Assembly (NCBI RefSeq): GCF_038070105.1
Contig: NZ_JBBPBZ010000002.1
Span: 2,616,001 to 2,680,000, forward strand
Origin: Methylocystis sp. IM3
GTDB taxonomy: Bacteria; Pseudomonadota; Alphaproteobacteria; Rhizobiales; Beijerinckiaceae
Length of the DNA: 64,000 nucleotides
Direction: 5' to 3'
Below the pieces are notes generated by a model, which made no database searches, was not told the origin of the DNA, and was given only the letters and a program-made list of their open reading frames with translations. Made by a program: the position numbers and the translations under genes. Below, piece by piece: positions 26,454 to 35,979 of the stretch; position 1 is the stretch's first letter, and each line of letters starts with the position of its first letter.

Positions 26454-26932
26454 GCGAGGCTCCGCTTCAGACGAATGAGCGCCAGCGCGGCAAGCGCGGC
26501 GTCCGCGCCCTTGTCGCCTTGCCGCGGATCGGCGCGGACGACGGCCTGACCTTCATTTTCCACGGTGAGAATTCCATTGCCCATCGGCAGCCGGCGCGCG
26601 ACCGAGAGGTCGGTCAGCGCCCGCGAGCTTTCATTGGCGACGATTTCGAAATGATAGGTGTCGCCGCGAATGACGCAGCCCAGCGCGACGAGCCCGTCAT
26701 AGGGCGCGCTGGCTTTCTCCGCCGCGTCGAGCGCAATCGCGGCGGCGCAGGGGATTTCCAGCGCGCCGGGAACCTCGATCACGGTCGCGGTCGCCCCGAG
26801 CCGCTCGATGGCCGCCAAAGCGCCGTCTCGCATGAGGCCGACAATATCGGCGTTGAACCTGGCCGCGACGACGAGGATGCGAGCGTCGGGAACAGGCGCA
26901 GCGTCGATGTCGTCGGGAGAAAAACCTGCCAT
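26450..26932 (-). CDS. ribH: 6,7-dimethyl-8-ribityllumazine synthase
   Basis: 160 residues. Motifs are VVAARFNADIVGLM (substrate-binding Phe-Asn), VEVPGALEIPCAA (present as VIEVPGALEIP), LGCVIRGDTYHFEIVANE with the catalytic His, and PMGNGILTVENEGQA. It condenses ribityl-aminopyrimidine with dihydroxybutanone phosphate in riboflavin synthesis. It lies between ribE and nusB, with a 183-bp gap toward ribE that holds GC-rich repeats. Confidence 0.96.
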   Translation of the reverse strand: MAGFSPDDIDAAPVPDARILVVAARFNADIVGLMRDGALAAIERLGATATVIEVPGALEIPCAAAIALDAAEKASAPYDGLVALGCVIRGDTYHFEIVANESSRALTDLSVARRLPMGNGILTVENEGQAVVRADPRQGDKGADAALAALALIRLKRSLA

Positions 26933-26950
26933 TCGTTTGAACTCCGGCGC

Positions 26951-27060
26951 CCGTCCCCTACCCTCGCCCGCGTTCCGGGGAGGGCGAAGATCGTGGCCCT
27001 TATCGAGGCGGCGACATGTCCCCTCCCGCTTGTGGGGGGAGGATGGGAGGGGGTCGAGAA
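26951..27060. repeat. GC-rich palindromic repeat region between ribE and ribH
   Basis: Two imperfect palindromes: CCCTCGCCC...GGGGAGGGCG near 26961-26986, and CCCCTCCC (27020-27027) facing GGGAGGGG (27045-27052). They resemble the palindromes at 29399, 35465 and 39150. No gene is apparent in the gap. Confidence 0.5.
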
Positions 27061-27115
27061 GCCGCGGATATCGCTGATTTGGAGTTGCGTCTTATGTCAC
27101 ATGCCCGACGGCTTG

Positions 27116-27721
27116 TCAGCCGTCCCGTCCACTCAACCGCGCCGCGTAACGCGCCATCATGTCGACTTCGATGTTGAGCGCGTCTCCGGCGCCGCGCCCG
27201 CCGAAGGTCGTCACGGCCAGCGTGTGCGGGATGAGCAGGACCGAGAAGCGGTCGCCCTCGACCTGGTTCACGGTGAGCGACGCGCCGTCGAGCGCGACCG
27301 AACCCTTTTGCGCGACGAAGCGCGAGAGCTCATGCGGCGCCTCGATCCAGAACCGCCCCATGCCGTCGAAATCGTCGCGGGAGAGAATGCGCGCGACGCC
27401 GTCGACATGCCCGGTCACGATATGTCCGCCCAGTTCATCGCCGATCTTCAGGGCGCGCTCAAGATTGATGCGCGTCCCCTGCGCCCATGCGCCCACGGTC
27501 GTTTTCGCCAGCGTCTCGGCGGCGGCGTCGACGTCGAACACCGTGCGCCCCTCTTCGCGCGCGACGGCGACGACGGTGAGGCAGGTTCCGGCGCAGGCGA
27601 TGGAGGCGCCGATCGCGATGGTCTCGGCGTCATAGGCGCAACCGATGCGCAGCCGCCTCAGATCGCCGCGCGGCGTGACGGAAACGACCTCGCCAATGTC
27701 TGTCACAATGCCGGTGAACAT
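27116..27721 (-). CDS. ribE: Riboflavin synthase alpha chain
   Basis: 201 residues formed by two lumazine-binding repeats. It starts MFTGIVTDIGEV; repeat one has GASIACAGTCLTV, repeat two has GSVALDGASLTVNQVEGDRFSVLLIPHTL, the hallmark of the family. It dismutates two lumazine molecules to riboflavin and the pyrimidine that RibH reuses. It is 21 bp downstream of ribD. No FMN riboswitch is evident in front of the cluster. Confidence 0.96.
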   Translation of the reverse strand: MFTGIVTDIGEVVSVTPRGDLRRLRIGCAYDAETIAIGASIACAGTCLTVVAVAREEGRTVFDVDAAAETLAKTTVGAWAQGTRINLERALKIGDELGGHIVTGHVDGVARILSRDDFDGMGRFWIEAPHELSRFVAQKGSVALDGASLTVNQVEGDRFSVLLIPHTLAVTTFGGRGAGDALNIEVDMMARYAARLSGRDG

Positions 27722-27742
27722 GCGTCTCTCTCCGCCAGCGGC

Positions 27743-28867
27743 TCAGTCCATCCGCGCATAGCGCGTCATTTGATCGGGGCCGAGCATGCGGCTTTCGATC
27801 ATGCGGTAACGCCTCTCCAGCGCGGCGCGGGCGGCGGGGGTCAGCGCGAGGCGGCCCTCGCGGCCCAGCGGCTTCAGGCCCTTGTGCAGGATCACCTCGT
27901 CGGCGAGCCCCATGGTCAGCAGGCTTTCGGCCACGCGCGGCCCGCCTTCGCTGAAGACGCGCGTGATCCCGCGATCGGCCAGGAGCCGGAGCGCGGCCAG
28001 CAGGTCGACCGCCCCCTCCTGCGTGGGAACGCGCGCCACCTCGGCGCCCGTGACATGCGCGAAGGCGCGCGCATCCTCTTCGGGAACGTCGGCGCCGGCG
28101 ATGACGAGCAGCGGAACGTCCCGCGCCGTAGCGGCGAGGCGCGAGCGCGGCGAGAGGGCGAGTTTGCGGTCGATCACCACGCGCAGACGCGCGGCCCCGT
28201 CTACGCCCGGCAGGCGAACGGTCATCAGCGGATCGTCTTCGCGCGCCGTGCCGGAGCCGACCACGATGGCGTCGTGCAGCGACCGCTGGACATGGGTGTA
28301 GGCGTCGGCGATCGGGCCGGTGATCCGAAGGCGGGGATCGTGAGCGGCGCCGGCGGCGTAGCCGTCCGCCGTTTGCGCGAGCTTCAGCGTCACCATCGGG
28401 CGATGCTTGGTGACGCGCAGCACATGGCCGAGATGATCGCAGCGCGCCGCCGCGGCCTCCGGGCCGACGAGCACCTCGATTCCCGCTTCGCGCAAAATGG
28501 CGTGGCCCCTGCCCGCGACGCGCGGGTCCGGGTCCTCCATGGCGGTGACGACGCGCGCGACGCCGGCGGCGATGATGGCGTCCACGCAGGGCGGGGTCGC
28601 GCCGTGATGGGAACAGGGCTCCAGCGTGACATAAAGCGTCGCGCCGCGCGCGGCCTCGCCGGCGGCGGCGAGGGCTATGGCCTCCGCATGCGGGCGGCCG
28701 CCCTCGGCGGTGAAGCCGCGCGCCACGATCACCCCTTCGCGCACCACCAGCGCGCCGACGGCCGGGTTGGGCGCGGTGCGGCCCATGTTGCGCCGGCCGA
28801 GCGCCAGCGCCGCCGCCATATAGGCGTCGTCGGTCGCGGGCGTGAGTATCTTTGTGTGCAGGCTCAT
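27743..28867 (-). CDS. ribD: Bifunctional riboflavin deaminase/reductase
   Basis: 374 residues. The N-terminal deaminase domain (about 1-150) has the zinc motif PHAEAIAL with TLEPCSHHGATPPC. The C-terminal reductase domain (about 155-374) has LKLAQTADGYAA, AIVVGSGTAREDDP and VFSEGGPRVAESLL. It carries out the second and third steps from GTP to riboflavin. The ATG directly abuts the nrdR stop (no gap), indicating co-translation. Normal family length. Confidence 0.95.
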   Translation of the reverse strand: MSLHTKILTPATDDAYMAAALALGRRNMGRTAPNPAVGALVVREGVIVARGFTAEGGRPHAEAIALAAAGEAARGATLYVTLEPCSHHGATPPCVDAIIAAGVARVVTAMEDPDPRVAGRGHAILREAGIEVLVGPEAAAARCDHLGHVLRVTKHRPMVTLKLAQTADGYAAGAAHDPRLRITGPIADAYTHVQRSLHDAIVVGSGTAREDDPLMTVRLPGVDGAARLRVVIDRKLALSPRSRLAATARDVPLLVIAGADVPEEDARAFAHVTGAEVARVPTQEGAVDLLAALRLLADRGITRVFSEGGPRVAESLLTMGLADEVILHKGLKPLGREGRLALTPAARAALERRYRMIESRMLGPDQMTRYARMD

Positions 28868-29347
28868 CTAGTCGTCGGCGTCGTCGGCGAAGTCGCCGCC
28901 GCTCTCCAGTTCGTCGATGATGGCGTTGAAATCGCGCGCTTCCCGGAAGTCGCGATAGACCGAAGCGAACCGGACATAGGCCACCGCGTCGAGCGAACGC
29001 AAGCCCTCGATGACGAGTTCGCCGATCCGGCGGCTTTCGACCTCCGCCTCGCCCAGGCTCTCGAGCTGGCGGACAATGCCCGAAATCATCTGCTCGACCC
29101 GCTCGGGCTCAACCGGGCGCTTGCGCAGGGCGATCTCGACCGAGCGCATGAGCTTGTCACGGTCGAAGGGCGCGCGCTTGCCGGATTTCTTGACGACGAT
29201 GATCTCGCGCAGCTGCACGCGCTCGAAGGTCGTGAAGCGGCCGCCGCAGGTCGGACAGACCCGCCGCCGCCTGATGCAGGACGAATCCTCGGCGGGCCGC
29301 GAGTCCTTCACCTGCGTGTCGAAGGAGCCGCAATAGGGACAGCGCAT
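28868..29347 (-). CDS. nrdR: Transcriptional repressor NrdR
   Basis: 159 residues. A zinc ribbon (C3, C6, C31, C34; [18 protein letters not shown]) is followed by an ATP-cone domain (about 48-140; [19 protein letters not shown]). NrdR binds NrdR boxes and represses ribonucleotide reductase genes when dATP is high. Genomes commonly place it between glyA and ribD, as here. The acidic tail DDADD is ordinary for alphaproteobacterial members. Confidence 0.97.
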   Translation of the reverse strand: MRCPYCGSFDTQVKDSRPAEDSSCIRRRRVCPTCGGRFTTFERVQLREIIVVKKSGKRAPFDRDKLMRSVEIALRKRPVEPERVEQMISGIVRQLESLGEAEVESRRIGELVIEGLRSLDAVAYVRFASVYRDFREARDFNAIIDELESGGDFADDADD

Positions 29348-29398
29348 GGGGACAGCCTACTCCCCCGCCCGGCGACGGGAGAGGGATGGGGTGAGAAG

Positions 29399-29424
29399 CC
29401 TCTCCCCGCCGAGGCGGGGAGAGG
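29399..29424. repeat. GC-rich palindrome between glyA and nrdR
   Basis: CCTCTCCCCGC and GCGGGGAGAGG form an 11-bp perfect stem. A second imperfect copy (CTCCCCCGCC...GGGAGAGGG) lies just beside it at about 29360-29385. It is one member of the intergenic palindrome family and has no T-run. Confidence 0.6.
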
Positions 29425-29440
29425 GAAACGCAATCGTCGA

Positions 29441-30715
29441 TCAGTAGATCGGGAACTTGGCGGTCAGGGCGTGGACCTTTTCCTTCACTGCCGCTTCCGT
29501 GCCGGCGTTGCCCTCTTCGCCCTTCGACGACAGGCCGTCCAGCACCTCGACGATCAGAGCGCCGACCTGCTTGAACTCTTCCTTGCCGAAGCCGCGCGAG
29601 GTCGCCGCCGGCGTGCCGAGACGGATGCCGGAGGTGACGAAGGGCTTCTCCGGATCGAAGGGGATGCCGTTCTTGTTGCAGGTGATGTGGGCGCGGCCAA
29701 GCGCCGCTTCCGCCGCCTTGCCGGTGATCTTCTTCGGACGCAGGTCGACGAGCATCAGATGGTTCTCGGTGCCGCCGGAGACGATGGCGAGGCCGGCGTC
29801 GACGAGCGTCTGCGCCAGCGTCTGCGCATTGTCCTTCACGCGCTGCTGATAGGCCTTGAACTCGGGCGTCAGCGCCTCGCCGAAGGCGACGGCCTTGGCG
29901 GCGATGACGTGCATGAGCGGGCCGCCCTGCAGGCCGGGGAACACGGCCGAGTTGATCTTCTTGGCGATGTCCTCGTCATTGGTCAGCACCATGCCGCCGC
30001 GCGGGCCGCGCAGCGTCTTGTGCGTCGTGGTGGTGACGACATGCGCATGCGGGAACGGCGAGGGATGCAGGCCCGCGGCGACGAGGCCGGCGAAATGGGC
30101 CATATCCACCATGAAAAAGGCGCCGATCTCGTCGGCGATCTTGCGGAACGCCTCGAAATCCCAGATGCGCGAATAGCCAGAGCCGCCGGCGATGATGAGC
30201 TTCGGCTTGTGCTCGCGGGCGAGCGCGGCGACCTGATCCATGTCGATGCGCTGATCGTCCTTGCGGACGGTGTAGCTGATCGGCTTGAACCAGCGGCCCG
30301 AGAGGTTCACCGGCGAGCCGTGCGTCAGGTGGCCGCCCGCCGCGAGGTCGAGGCCCATGAAGGAGTCGCCCGGCTGCAGCAGCGCGAGGAAGACCGCCTG
30401 GTTCGCCTGCGAGCCGGAGTTCGGCTGGACATTGGCAAAGCCGCAGCTGAAGAGCTTCTTGGCGCGGTCGATCGCGAGATTTTCAGCGATATCGACGTAC
30501 TGGCAGCCGCCGTAATAGCGCTTGCCCGGATAGCCCTCGGCGTATTTGTTGGTCAGAACCGAGCCCTGAGCCTCCATCACCGCCTTGGAAACGATGTTCT
30601 CCGACGCGATCAGCTCGATCTCGTGGCGCTGACGGCCGAGCTCGAGCTCGATGGCCTTGGCGAGCTCCGGGTCGGTCTGCGCGACGGAGTTGGTGAAGAA
30701 ACCGGACTGGCTCAT
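29441..30715 (-). CDS. glyA: Serine hydroxymethyltransferase
   Basis: 424 residues, fold-type I PLP enzyme. It contains [34 protein letters not shown] and [16 protein letters not shown] with the PLP Lys. It interconverts serine and glycine with methylene-tetrahydrofolate; in serine-cycle methylotrophs this step fixes formaldehyde-level carbon. AGAGGAAATTCC precedes the ATG. It heads the cluster glyA-nrdR-ribD-ribE-ribH-nusB-thiL; gaps of about 90 and 180 bp with palindromes may allow extra promoters or processing. Confidence 0.97.
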   Translation of the reverse strand: MSQSGFFTNSVAQTDPELAKAIELELGRQRHEIELIASENIVSKAVMEAQGSVLTNKYAEGYPGKRYYGGCQYVDIAENLAIDRAKKLFSCGFANVQPNSGSQANQAVFLALLQPGDSFMGLDLAAGGHLTHGSPVNLSGRWFKPISYTVRKDDQRIDMDQVAALAREHKPKLIIAGGSGYSRIWDFEAFRKIADEIGAFFMVDMAHFAGLVAAGLHPSPFPHAHVVTTTTHKTLRGPRGGMVLTNDEDIAKKINSAVFPGLQGGPLMHVIAAKAVAFGEALTPEFKAYQQRVKDNAQTLAQTLVDAGLAIVSGGTENHLMLVDLRPKKITGKAAEAALGRAHITCNKNGIPFDPEKPFVTSGIRLGTPAATSRGFGKEEFKQVGALIVEVLDGLSSKGEEGNAGTEAAVKEKVHALTAKFPIY

Positions 30716-30894
30716 GGAATTTCCTCTAGCCTAAGTGCGCGAAAGATAAGCAAAAAATACGGCTGCCCGACTGCCGCGGGACCAACCGGCTCTCCATGCC
30801 GCGCGAGTTGAGGGGCCTCGATTATCACGACGCGGGCGCAACGGGAAGAGCGGCAAGATGCGTAGTAGCGTCACAGGCTGCACAAAGCGCCCCA

Positions 30895-31323
30895 CTATTT
30901 CAACTTGCAATCGCCCTGAAGCGTCGTCGACGCGCCGGCGGTCGCCGCCTCGAAAGTGGCCTTGCCGCTTTCGGGATCGAAGTTGATGAAGAGTTCGGTG
31001 TAGTAGAGCGTGCGCTTCTGCGTCAGGACGCCAGCGCCGAGCGTGGCCTTGCCCTCTTCGGTCTTGGAATAGAGAAATTTGATCGGCTGGCCGAACAGCG
31101 GCTTCTTGTCGAGCCAGATGCGGCCGACGAAAACGACGCTCTCCTCCCCGAAGTCCCTGGAAGCAAGCTTCATCGTCAACTTGGACGACGCCCCCTCTTT
31201 TCCGAAGACGCACTCGAATTTGCGCGCGTCCCCCGCCTCCTGGCGCAACGCCTTTGCTGGCGCAGGGGTTGATGCGAGCAGCGCGGCGACAACAATGGCG
31301 GCTGCGGCGCGCGCCAGCAACAT
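30895..31323 (-). CDS. Secreted hypothetical protein
   Basis: 142 residues with a clear signal peptide (MLLARAAAAIVVAALLASTPAPAKA, given here only by its limits, residues 1-24). The mature part is beta-rich with two cysteines (in FECVFGK and QGDCKLK) that could form a disulfide. Segments such as FGEESVVFVGRIWLDKKPLF and GVLTQKRTLYYTELF do not match a family I can name with certainty. GAGGG lies before the ATG. It is probably periplasmic; function unknown. It stands alone between glyA and prfC with gaps of 179 and 201 bp. Confidence 0.6.
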   Translation of the reverse strand: MLLARAAAAIVVAALLASTPAPAKALRQEAGDARKFECVFGKEGASSKLTMKLASRDFGEESVVFVGRIWLDKKPLFGQPIKFLYSKTEEGKATLGAGVLTQKRTLYYTELFINFDPESGKATFEAATAGASTTLQGDCKLK

Positions 31324-31524
31324 CGGCGACCCTCTCGATAGCCAGAGGGGTAGATATGGCGGCGCGCGTCAAAAACCCTTGCTTCGCTTCGTGGAGAGCC
31401 AGCCCATGGCGGGCGCGCGCCTCATCTCGGCGCGGCCTTCACATCTGCGAGGGTCTAAGCATCTCGCCGGTCATGGGCCACCATCCGGACTCTCTCGGCG
31501 CCGCAGTGGCTGCGGCGAAGCCGG

Positions 31525-33114
31525 TCAAGCCGCCTTTTTCTGATAGTCCTTCACATCCGAGAATTTGATGTCGGGGTTGCGCTCGGCGTCGTAATTGAGC
31601 TGAAAAGCCGAGGACGACATGAAGACCGGCGCGCCGTCGAGATCGTCCGCGATGCTCGAGCCATGCGAGTCGACGAAGCTCTTGAGCTTCACGGGATCGT
31701 CTGACGTCACCCAGCGACAGATGGAGAAGCGCGGCTGCTCGTAACGCGTCGTGAGGCCATATTCGGCTTCGAGCCGCGTCGCGAGCACGTCGAGCTGCAG
31801 TGCGCCGACGACGCCCACAATGGAGCCGGAGCCGTCATGCGGCGTGAAGACCTGCACGACGCCCTCCTCCGCGAGCTGCTGCAACGCCTCGCGCAGCTTC
31901 TTGGCCTTCATGGCGTCCGAAATGAGAATGCGGCGCAGGATTTCCGGCGCGAAGCTCGGCACGCCGCGAAAGACGATCTCCTCGCCCTCGGTGAGCGTGT
32001 CGCCGATGCGCAGCTGGCCGTGGTTGGGCAGGCCCACCACGTCGCCCGCGAAGGCTTCGTCGGCGATGGAGCGGTCGCGCGCGAAGAAGAATTGAGGCGC
32101 ATTCAGCGGGATGTTCTTTCCGGTGCGAATGAGCTTCGCCTTCATGCCGCGCGTGAGCTTGCCCGAGCAGACGCGCATGAAGGCGATGCGGTCCCGGTGA
32201 TTGGGGTCCATATTCGCCTGGATCTTGAAGACGAAGCCGGTCATTTTGGGCTCGCCCGCTTCGACGCTGCGCTTGTCGGCCTCCTGCGCGCGCGGGCTCG
32301 GCGCATAGTCGGCCATGGCGTCGATCAGGTCGCGCACGCCGAAATTCCTGAGCGCGCTGCCGAAGAAGACCGGCGTGAGATGCCCCTCGCGGAAGGCGGC
32401 GAGATCGAAGGGCTTGGAGCCCTCCTCCGCCAGCATGGCTTCGTCCCGCCAGGCGTCGGCGGCGCCCGGCGGCAGCAGCGTGTCGAAGATCGGATCGTCG
32501 AGCCCGCGCGTCTCGATGAGTTCGTCGTCCTTGTCGATCTTGCGGATCGTCTTCGTCGCGAAACGATAGGTGCCTGCGAAATTCTTGCCCGAGCCGATGG
32601 GCCAGGTGATGGGCGTCGTGTCGAGCGCGAGCGTCTTCTCGATTTCGTCGAGCAGCTCGAAGGGATCGCGGCCTTCGCGGTCGAGCTTGTTGACGAAGGT
32701 GACGATCGGAATGTCGCGCAGGCGGCAGACCTCGAAAAGCTTGCGCGTGCGCGCCTCGATGCCCTTGGCCGCGTCGATCACCATCACCGCCGAGTCGACG
32801 GCCGAGAGGGTGCGATAGGTGTCCTCCGAGAAGTCTTCGTGGCCCGGCGTGTCGAGCAGGTTGAAGACGCAATCGGCATATTCGAATGTCATCACGGAAG
32901 TGACGACAGAAATGCCGCGCTCGCGCTCGATGCTCATCCAGTCCGAGCGGGTCTGCTGCGCGTTGCGCTTGGCCTTCACCGCGCCGGCGAGCTGAATGGC
33001 GCCGCCGAAAAGCAGCAGCTTCTCGGTGAGCGTCGTCTTACCGGCGTCGGGGTGCGAGATGATCGCGAAAGTGCGCCGTCGCGAAACGGGGTCTCGGTTG
33101 TTCGGGGTCGTCAA
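31525..33114 (-). CDS. prfC: Peptide chain release factor 3
   Basis: 529 residues from the TTG at 33114, matching the E. coli RF3 length; a longer frame to 33204 adds a non-homologous leader. GTPase motifs are ISHPDAGKTTLTEK (G1), DTPGHEDFSEDTYRTL (G3) and FVNKLDREGRDP (G4). RF3 is a translational GTPase that recycles RF1/RF2 from the ribosome after termination. There is no good Shine-Dalgarno sequence and a weak start codon, suggesting low expression. Confidence 0.94.
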   Translation of the reverse strand: MTTPNNRDPVSRRRTFAIISHPDAGKTTLTEKLLLFGGAIQLAGAVKAKRNAQQTRSDWMSIERERGISVVTSVMTFEYADCVFNLLDTPGHEDFSEDTYRTLSAVDSAVMVIDAAKGIEARTRKLFEVCRLRDIPIVTFVNKLDREGRDPFELLDEIEKTLALDTTPITWPIGSGKNFAGTYRFATKTIRKIDKDDELIETRGLDDPIFDTLLPPGAADAWRDEAMLAEEGSKPFDLAAFREGHLTPVFFGSALRNFGVRDLIDAMADYAPSPRAQEADKRSVEAGEPKMTGFVFKIQANMDPNHRDRIAFMRVCSGKLTRGMKAKLIRTGKNIPLNAPQFFFARDRSIADEAFAGDVVGLPNHGQLRIGDTLTEGEEIVFRGVPSFAPEILRRILISDAMKAKKLREALQQLAEEGVVQVFTPHDGSGSIVGVVGALQLDVLATRLEAEYGLTTRYEQPRFSICRWVTSDDPVKLKSFVDSHGSSIADDLDGAPVFMSSSAFQLNYDAERNPDIKFSDVKDYQKKAA

Positions 33115-33239
33115 GGAGAGCTCGTTGGCCAAGTGGTCTGGCGCACGGCTTAAAGGCAAGCGCGCCCGATCGCAACAATCCCGTGGCCGCATCGCCGCGC
33201 CCATGGCAGGACCCTATCTGTCCTGGCACGGAGTTTGAA

Positions 33240-33470
33240 ATGAGTCGCATCACCCTGGCCGCCGCCGCCCTGCTCGCTTTCAGCCTGGCGGAAATCCCCA
33301 CAGCGTCAGCCTGGCATCTGTCCAGCAAGCGCGCCTGTCTTCGAGAGGCCTTCACGCCGCATTGCGGCGCCGGGACCGTCGCGACATGCACATCGAGACG
33401 GTCCTGCATGCTGGAGCCGCACAGGACGGTTCAGGTTTGCGCGCAATGGCGGTGCCGACCCAGGGAGTGA
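33240..33470 (+). CDS. Small secreted Cys-rich protein
   Basis: 76 residues from ATG 33240 with GGAG upstream. The signal peptide (MSRITLAAAALLAFSLAEIP then TASA) is followed by a mature part of about 51 residues with six cysteines (ACL, HCG, TCT, SCM, VCA, RCR), implying three disulfides in the periplasm. It ends RCRPRE. The function is unknown. It is convergent with the DUF3501 gene and divergent from prfC. Confidence 0.6.
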   Translation: MSRITLAAAALLAFSLAEIPTASAWHLSSKRACLREAFTPHCGAGTVATCTSRRSCMLEPHRTVQVCAQWRCRPRE

Positions 33471-33475
33471 GTCCG

Positions 33476-34066
33476 TTACGCGAAATCCCCCGCCAGCGCC
33501 GCCCGCGTTGCCTCCGACAGCACGGCCATATGGCTGTAATTGGGATGGGACAACCCCAAAATCACCCGCGCATTGGGCTCCCGAAAGGCGGCGACCTCCG
33601 CGTCGGCGAAGGGGAAATGCACAAATTGGACGGAGCTGGCCTTGCCCTCGGCCGAAGTGCGGTCCTGGTCGGCCTCCGCCTTGCCCAAGACCCGCGCGCC
33701 GCCGACTTCGATGAAGGCCGTCTCCTCGATGCCGCCGAGGCCCGCCAGCACGCGCGAACGGCGCAGCGGGTCGTCGATCTCGATCATAAAGGTCGCCACC
33801 AGCTCGCGACCCTTGGGGATCAGCGGATTATAGGCCGCGAGCTCCTCGGGAATCTGCGCGTCCCCGCCCCGCTCGATGTGCAGCATTTCCTGCACCTGGA
33901 GCCACATGGTCTCGAAGCTCTCGAAGTAGAAGGTCACATAGGGACCGACCTCGACGCGGCGGCTCCGCTTGATCGCGGTGACGCGGCGGCGGTGCTCCGT
34001 GCGGCCTTTGGCGTATTCCGCCCAAGGGAGGATGTCGGCGCGGGTGAGTTCGTGACGTGTCGTCAT
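33476..34066 (-). CDS. DUF3501 family protein
   Basis: 196 residues from the ATG at 34066 (MTTRHELTRADILPWAEYAKG). Segments such as RSRRVEVGPYVTFYFESFETMWLQVQEML, shortened here to VGPYVTFYFESFETMW, and PKGRELVATFMIEIDDP are typical of DUF3501, which is regularly encoded beside rubrerythrin and a CCG-domain Fe-S oxidoreductase, as here. The biochemical function is not established; a role with peroxide or redox stress is inferred from context. It is the last gene of the three-gene operon. Confidence 0.8.
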   Translation of the reverse strand: MTTRHELTRADILPWAEYAKGRTEHRRRVTAIKRSRRVEVGPYVTFYFESFETMWLQVQEMLHIERGGDAQIPEELAAYNPLIPKGRELVATFMIEIDDPLRRSRVLAGLGGIEETAFIEVGGARVLGKAEADQDRTSAEGKASSVQFVHFPFADAEVAAFREPNARVILGLSHPNYSHMAVLSEATRAALAGDFA

Positions 34067-34094
34067 CTCGTTGCTGCTCCGTACGCTTTGCCGC

Positions 34095-35438
34095 CTACTC
34101 GCCCGTGACGCCATAAGCACGCGCCATGAGCACGATCGGATGGCCGACGCGCTCGGGCTTCGGCGCGTCGCCTGCGAGCCGCGCGATGCCCTGTTCCAGA
34201 TGAATGCCGGCGAGCGGGCATTCGGACACGACATGCTTCTTGCCCGCCGTATCGAGCTGGCGCATGGCCGGCTTGCCGACCTTCATCGCCGTCTCGAAAT
34301 TTCCCTTTTTGTAGCCCCAGGCGCCGCCATGCCCCGAGCAGCGCTCGACGACGGCGACATCCGCCTGCGGGATGAGCTTGAGCAGCTCTGCGCCTTTCTG
34401 GCCGAAATTCTGCGCGCGCGAATGGCAGGACATATGGAACGCTACGCCGCCCTCGATCGGCGCCATGCCGTCGGCGAGCCCTTCCTTGCGGGCGATGTCC
34501 ACGACATATTCGGACAGGTCGAAGGTCGCTTCGGCGAGACGCTTCACACTCGCGTCGTTCGGCAGGATCAGCGGCCATTCGAACTTCAGCATCAGCGCGC
34601 AGGACGGCACGGGCGCCACGATGTCATAGCCCTCGTCGATATAGGGCGCGAAGGCGGCGGCGACCTTGCGCGCGGCCTCGGCCACTTCGCCGAGCAGCCC
34701 CTGTTCGAGCTTGGGCATGCCGCAGCAATGGGGATGCACGACCTTGGTCTCGACGCCGTTTTTCGCCAGCACCGCGAGCGCCGCCATGCCGATGGAGGTG
34801 TCGTTGTAGTCGCCGTAACAGGTCGCGTAGAGCACGGCCTTGCGGGCCTTCGCCGGCGCGGCTTCATCGCGGGCGGGCGGATTGGCCTTTGCCTTGGCCT
34901 CGAGCGTCTGGCTGGCGTATTCCGGCAGTTCGGCGCCCTTGTCGATGCCGGCGTATTTCTCTTCGAGGCCGCGCAGGGGGCTGCCGCGGCGCGTCGCCCA
35001 ATTGACCGCGCCCGAAATCAGCGTCGCCCATTTGCCGTTGCGGTCGGTCTCGGTGAGCGCATGATCAATGGCGCCGACGCCCTGCTTCTTCGCCTCGACG
35101 GCGCGATAGCGCAGGATCAGATGCGGAAAGTCGAGATTGAACTCGTGCGGCGGCACGTAAGGGCATTTGGTGAGGAAGCACATGTCGCAAAGCGTGCAGG
35201 CGTCCACGACCTTCTTGAAGTCGGCGCTTGCGACCGTGTCGAGCTCGCCGCTCTTCGATTCGTCCACGAGATCGAACAGCCGCGGGAAGGAATCGCACAG
35301 GTTGAAGCAGCGGCGGCAGCCGTGACAAATGTCGAAGACGCGCCGCATTTCGGCGTCGAGCTTCGCCTCGTCGTAGAAATCCGGATTCTCCCAGTCCAGC
35401 GGATGCCGGATCGGCGCTTCGAGACTGCCTTCTCTCAT
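34095..35438 (-). CDS. CCG-domain Fe-S oxidoreductase (heterodisulfide-reductase/GlpC-like)
   Basis: 447 residues. The N-terminus carries two [4Fe-4S] sets: C38/C41/C44/C48 (CHGCRRCFNLC) and C81/C84/C87/C92 (CTLCDMCFLTKC, last spacing four instead of three). Two CCG-type segments follow in the C-terminal part: VVHPHCCGMPKLEQG and ERCSGHGGAWGYKKGNFE. This matches the HdrD/GlpC/LutA class that passes electrons between Fe-S clusters and thiol or flavin partners. It is placed between rubrerythrin and DUF3501, so it likely supplies electrons to the di-iron protein. No membrane segment is seen. Confidence 0.85.
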   Translation of the reverse strand: MREGSLEAPIRHPLDWENPDFYDEAKLDAEMRRVFDICHGCRRCFNLCDSFPRLFDLVDESKSGELDTVASADFKKVVDACTLCDMCFLTKCPYVPPHEFNLDFPHLILRYRAVEAKKQGVGAIDHALTETDRNGKWATLISGAVNWATRRGSPLRGLEEKYAGIDKGAELPEYASQTLEAKAKANPPARDEAAPAKARKAVLYATCYGDYNDTSIGMAALAVLAKNGVETKVVHPHCCGMPKLEQGLLGEVAEAARKVAAAFAPYIDEGYDIVAPVPSCALMLKFEWPLILPNDASVKRLAEATFDLSEYVVDIARKEGLADGMAPIEGGVAFHMSCHSRAQNFGQKGAELLKLIPQADVAVVERCSGHGGAWGYKKGNFETAMKVGKPAMRQLDTAGKKHVVSECPLAGIHLEQGIARLAGDAPKPERVGHPIVLMARAYGVTGE

Positions 35439-35464
35439 GTTCGTCCTGACGTGCGGGAAAATCG

Positions 35465-35491
35465 CCCTCTCCCCGTTCGACGGGGAGAGGG
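35465..35491. repeat. GC-rich palindrome between rubrerythrin and the Fe-S oxidoreductase gene
   Basis: CCCTCTCCCCG (35465-35475) and CGGGGAGAGGG (35481-35491) pair perfectly around TTCGA. It lies inside the presumed operon and could act as an mRNA stabiliser or partial terminator separating expression of the two genes. Confidence 0.65.
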
Positions 35492-35502
35492 AGCCCTATC
35501 GT

Positions 35503-35922
35503 TTACTTCAGCTCGTCGAGCGCGCGCTGGAAGCGGCCGGCATGCGAACGCTCGGCCTTGGCGAGCGTCTCGAACCAGTCGGCGATCTCTTCGAAGCCCT
35601 CTTCGCGGGCCGAGCGCGCCATGCCCGGATACATGTCGGTGTATTCGTGGGTCTCGCCGGCGACGGCGGCCTTCAGATTGTCGGCGGTCTTGCCGATCGG
35701 CAGGCCGGTGGCCGGATCGCCGACAGACTCCAGAAACTCGAGATGGCCATGGGCGTGGCCCGTCTCGCCTTCCGCGGTCGAGCGGAACACGGCGGCGACG
35801 TCGTTGTAGCCTTCCACGTCGGCCTTCTGAGCGAAATAGAGATAGCGACGGTTCGCCTGCGATTCGCCGGCGAAAGCGGCCTTCAGGTTCTCTTCGGTCT
35901 TGCTGCCCTTGAGCGATGCCAT
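35503..35922 (-). CDS. Rubrerythrin (di-iron domain only)
   Basis: 139 residues from ATG 35922, preceded by GGAGG. It is a four-helix ferritin-like domain with the ligands E20, E53, E90, E93, E124, H127 and H56 nearby ([42 protein letters not shown]). The C-terminal rubredoxin [Fe(SCys)4] domain is missing: there are no cysteines, so an external electron donor is required, perhaps the neighbouring Fe-S oxidoreductase. Rubrerythrins reduce hydrogen peroxide to water. The upstream region carries an Irr-like box. Confidence 0.92.
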   Translation of the reverse strand: MASLKGSKTEENLKAAFAGESQANRRYLYFAQKADVEGYNDVAAVFRSTAEGETGHAHGHLEFLESVGDPATGLPIGKTADNLKAAVAGETHEYTDMYPGMARSAREEGFEEIADWFETLAKAERSHAGRFQRALDELK

Positions 35923-35979
35923 TATTGCCTCCAAGGAGAATTGACGCGCGAATCCCGCAAAGGGCTCCGGCGACGCTTT

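Noticed and set aside
26519..30811. A plus-strand open frame of about 1430 codons opposite ribH-ribE-ribD-nrdR-glyA
   Set aside because: It is an antisense shadow of well-recognised genes in GC-rich DNA: Arg/Ala/Gly-rich, no domain, no RBS.
31498..31516. Hairpin CGCCGCAG-TGG-CTGCGGCG just after prfC
   Set aside because: There is no T-run on either strand, so it was not called a terminator; it may be chance in GC-rich DNA.
31837..33153. A plus-strand open frame of about 440 codons opposite prfC
   Set aside because: Shadow of RF3; basic, low-complexity translation.
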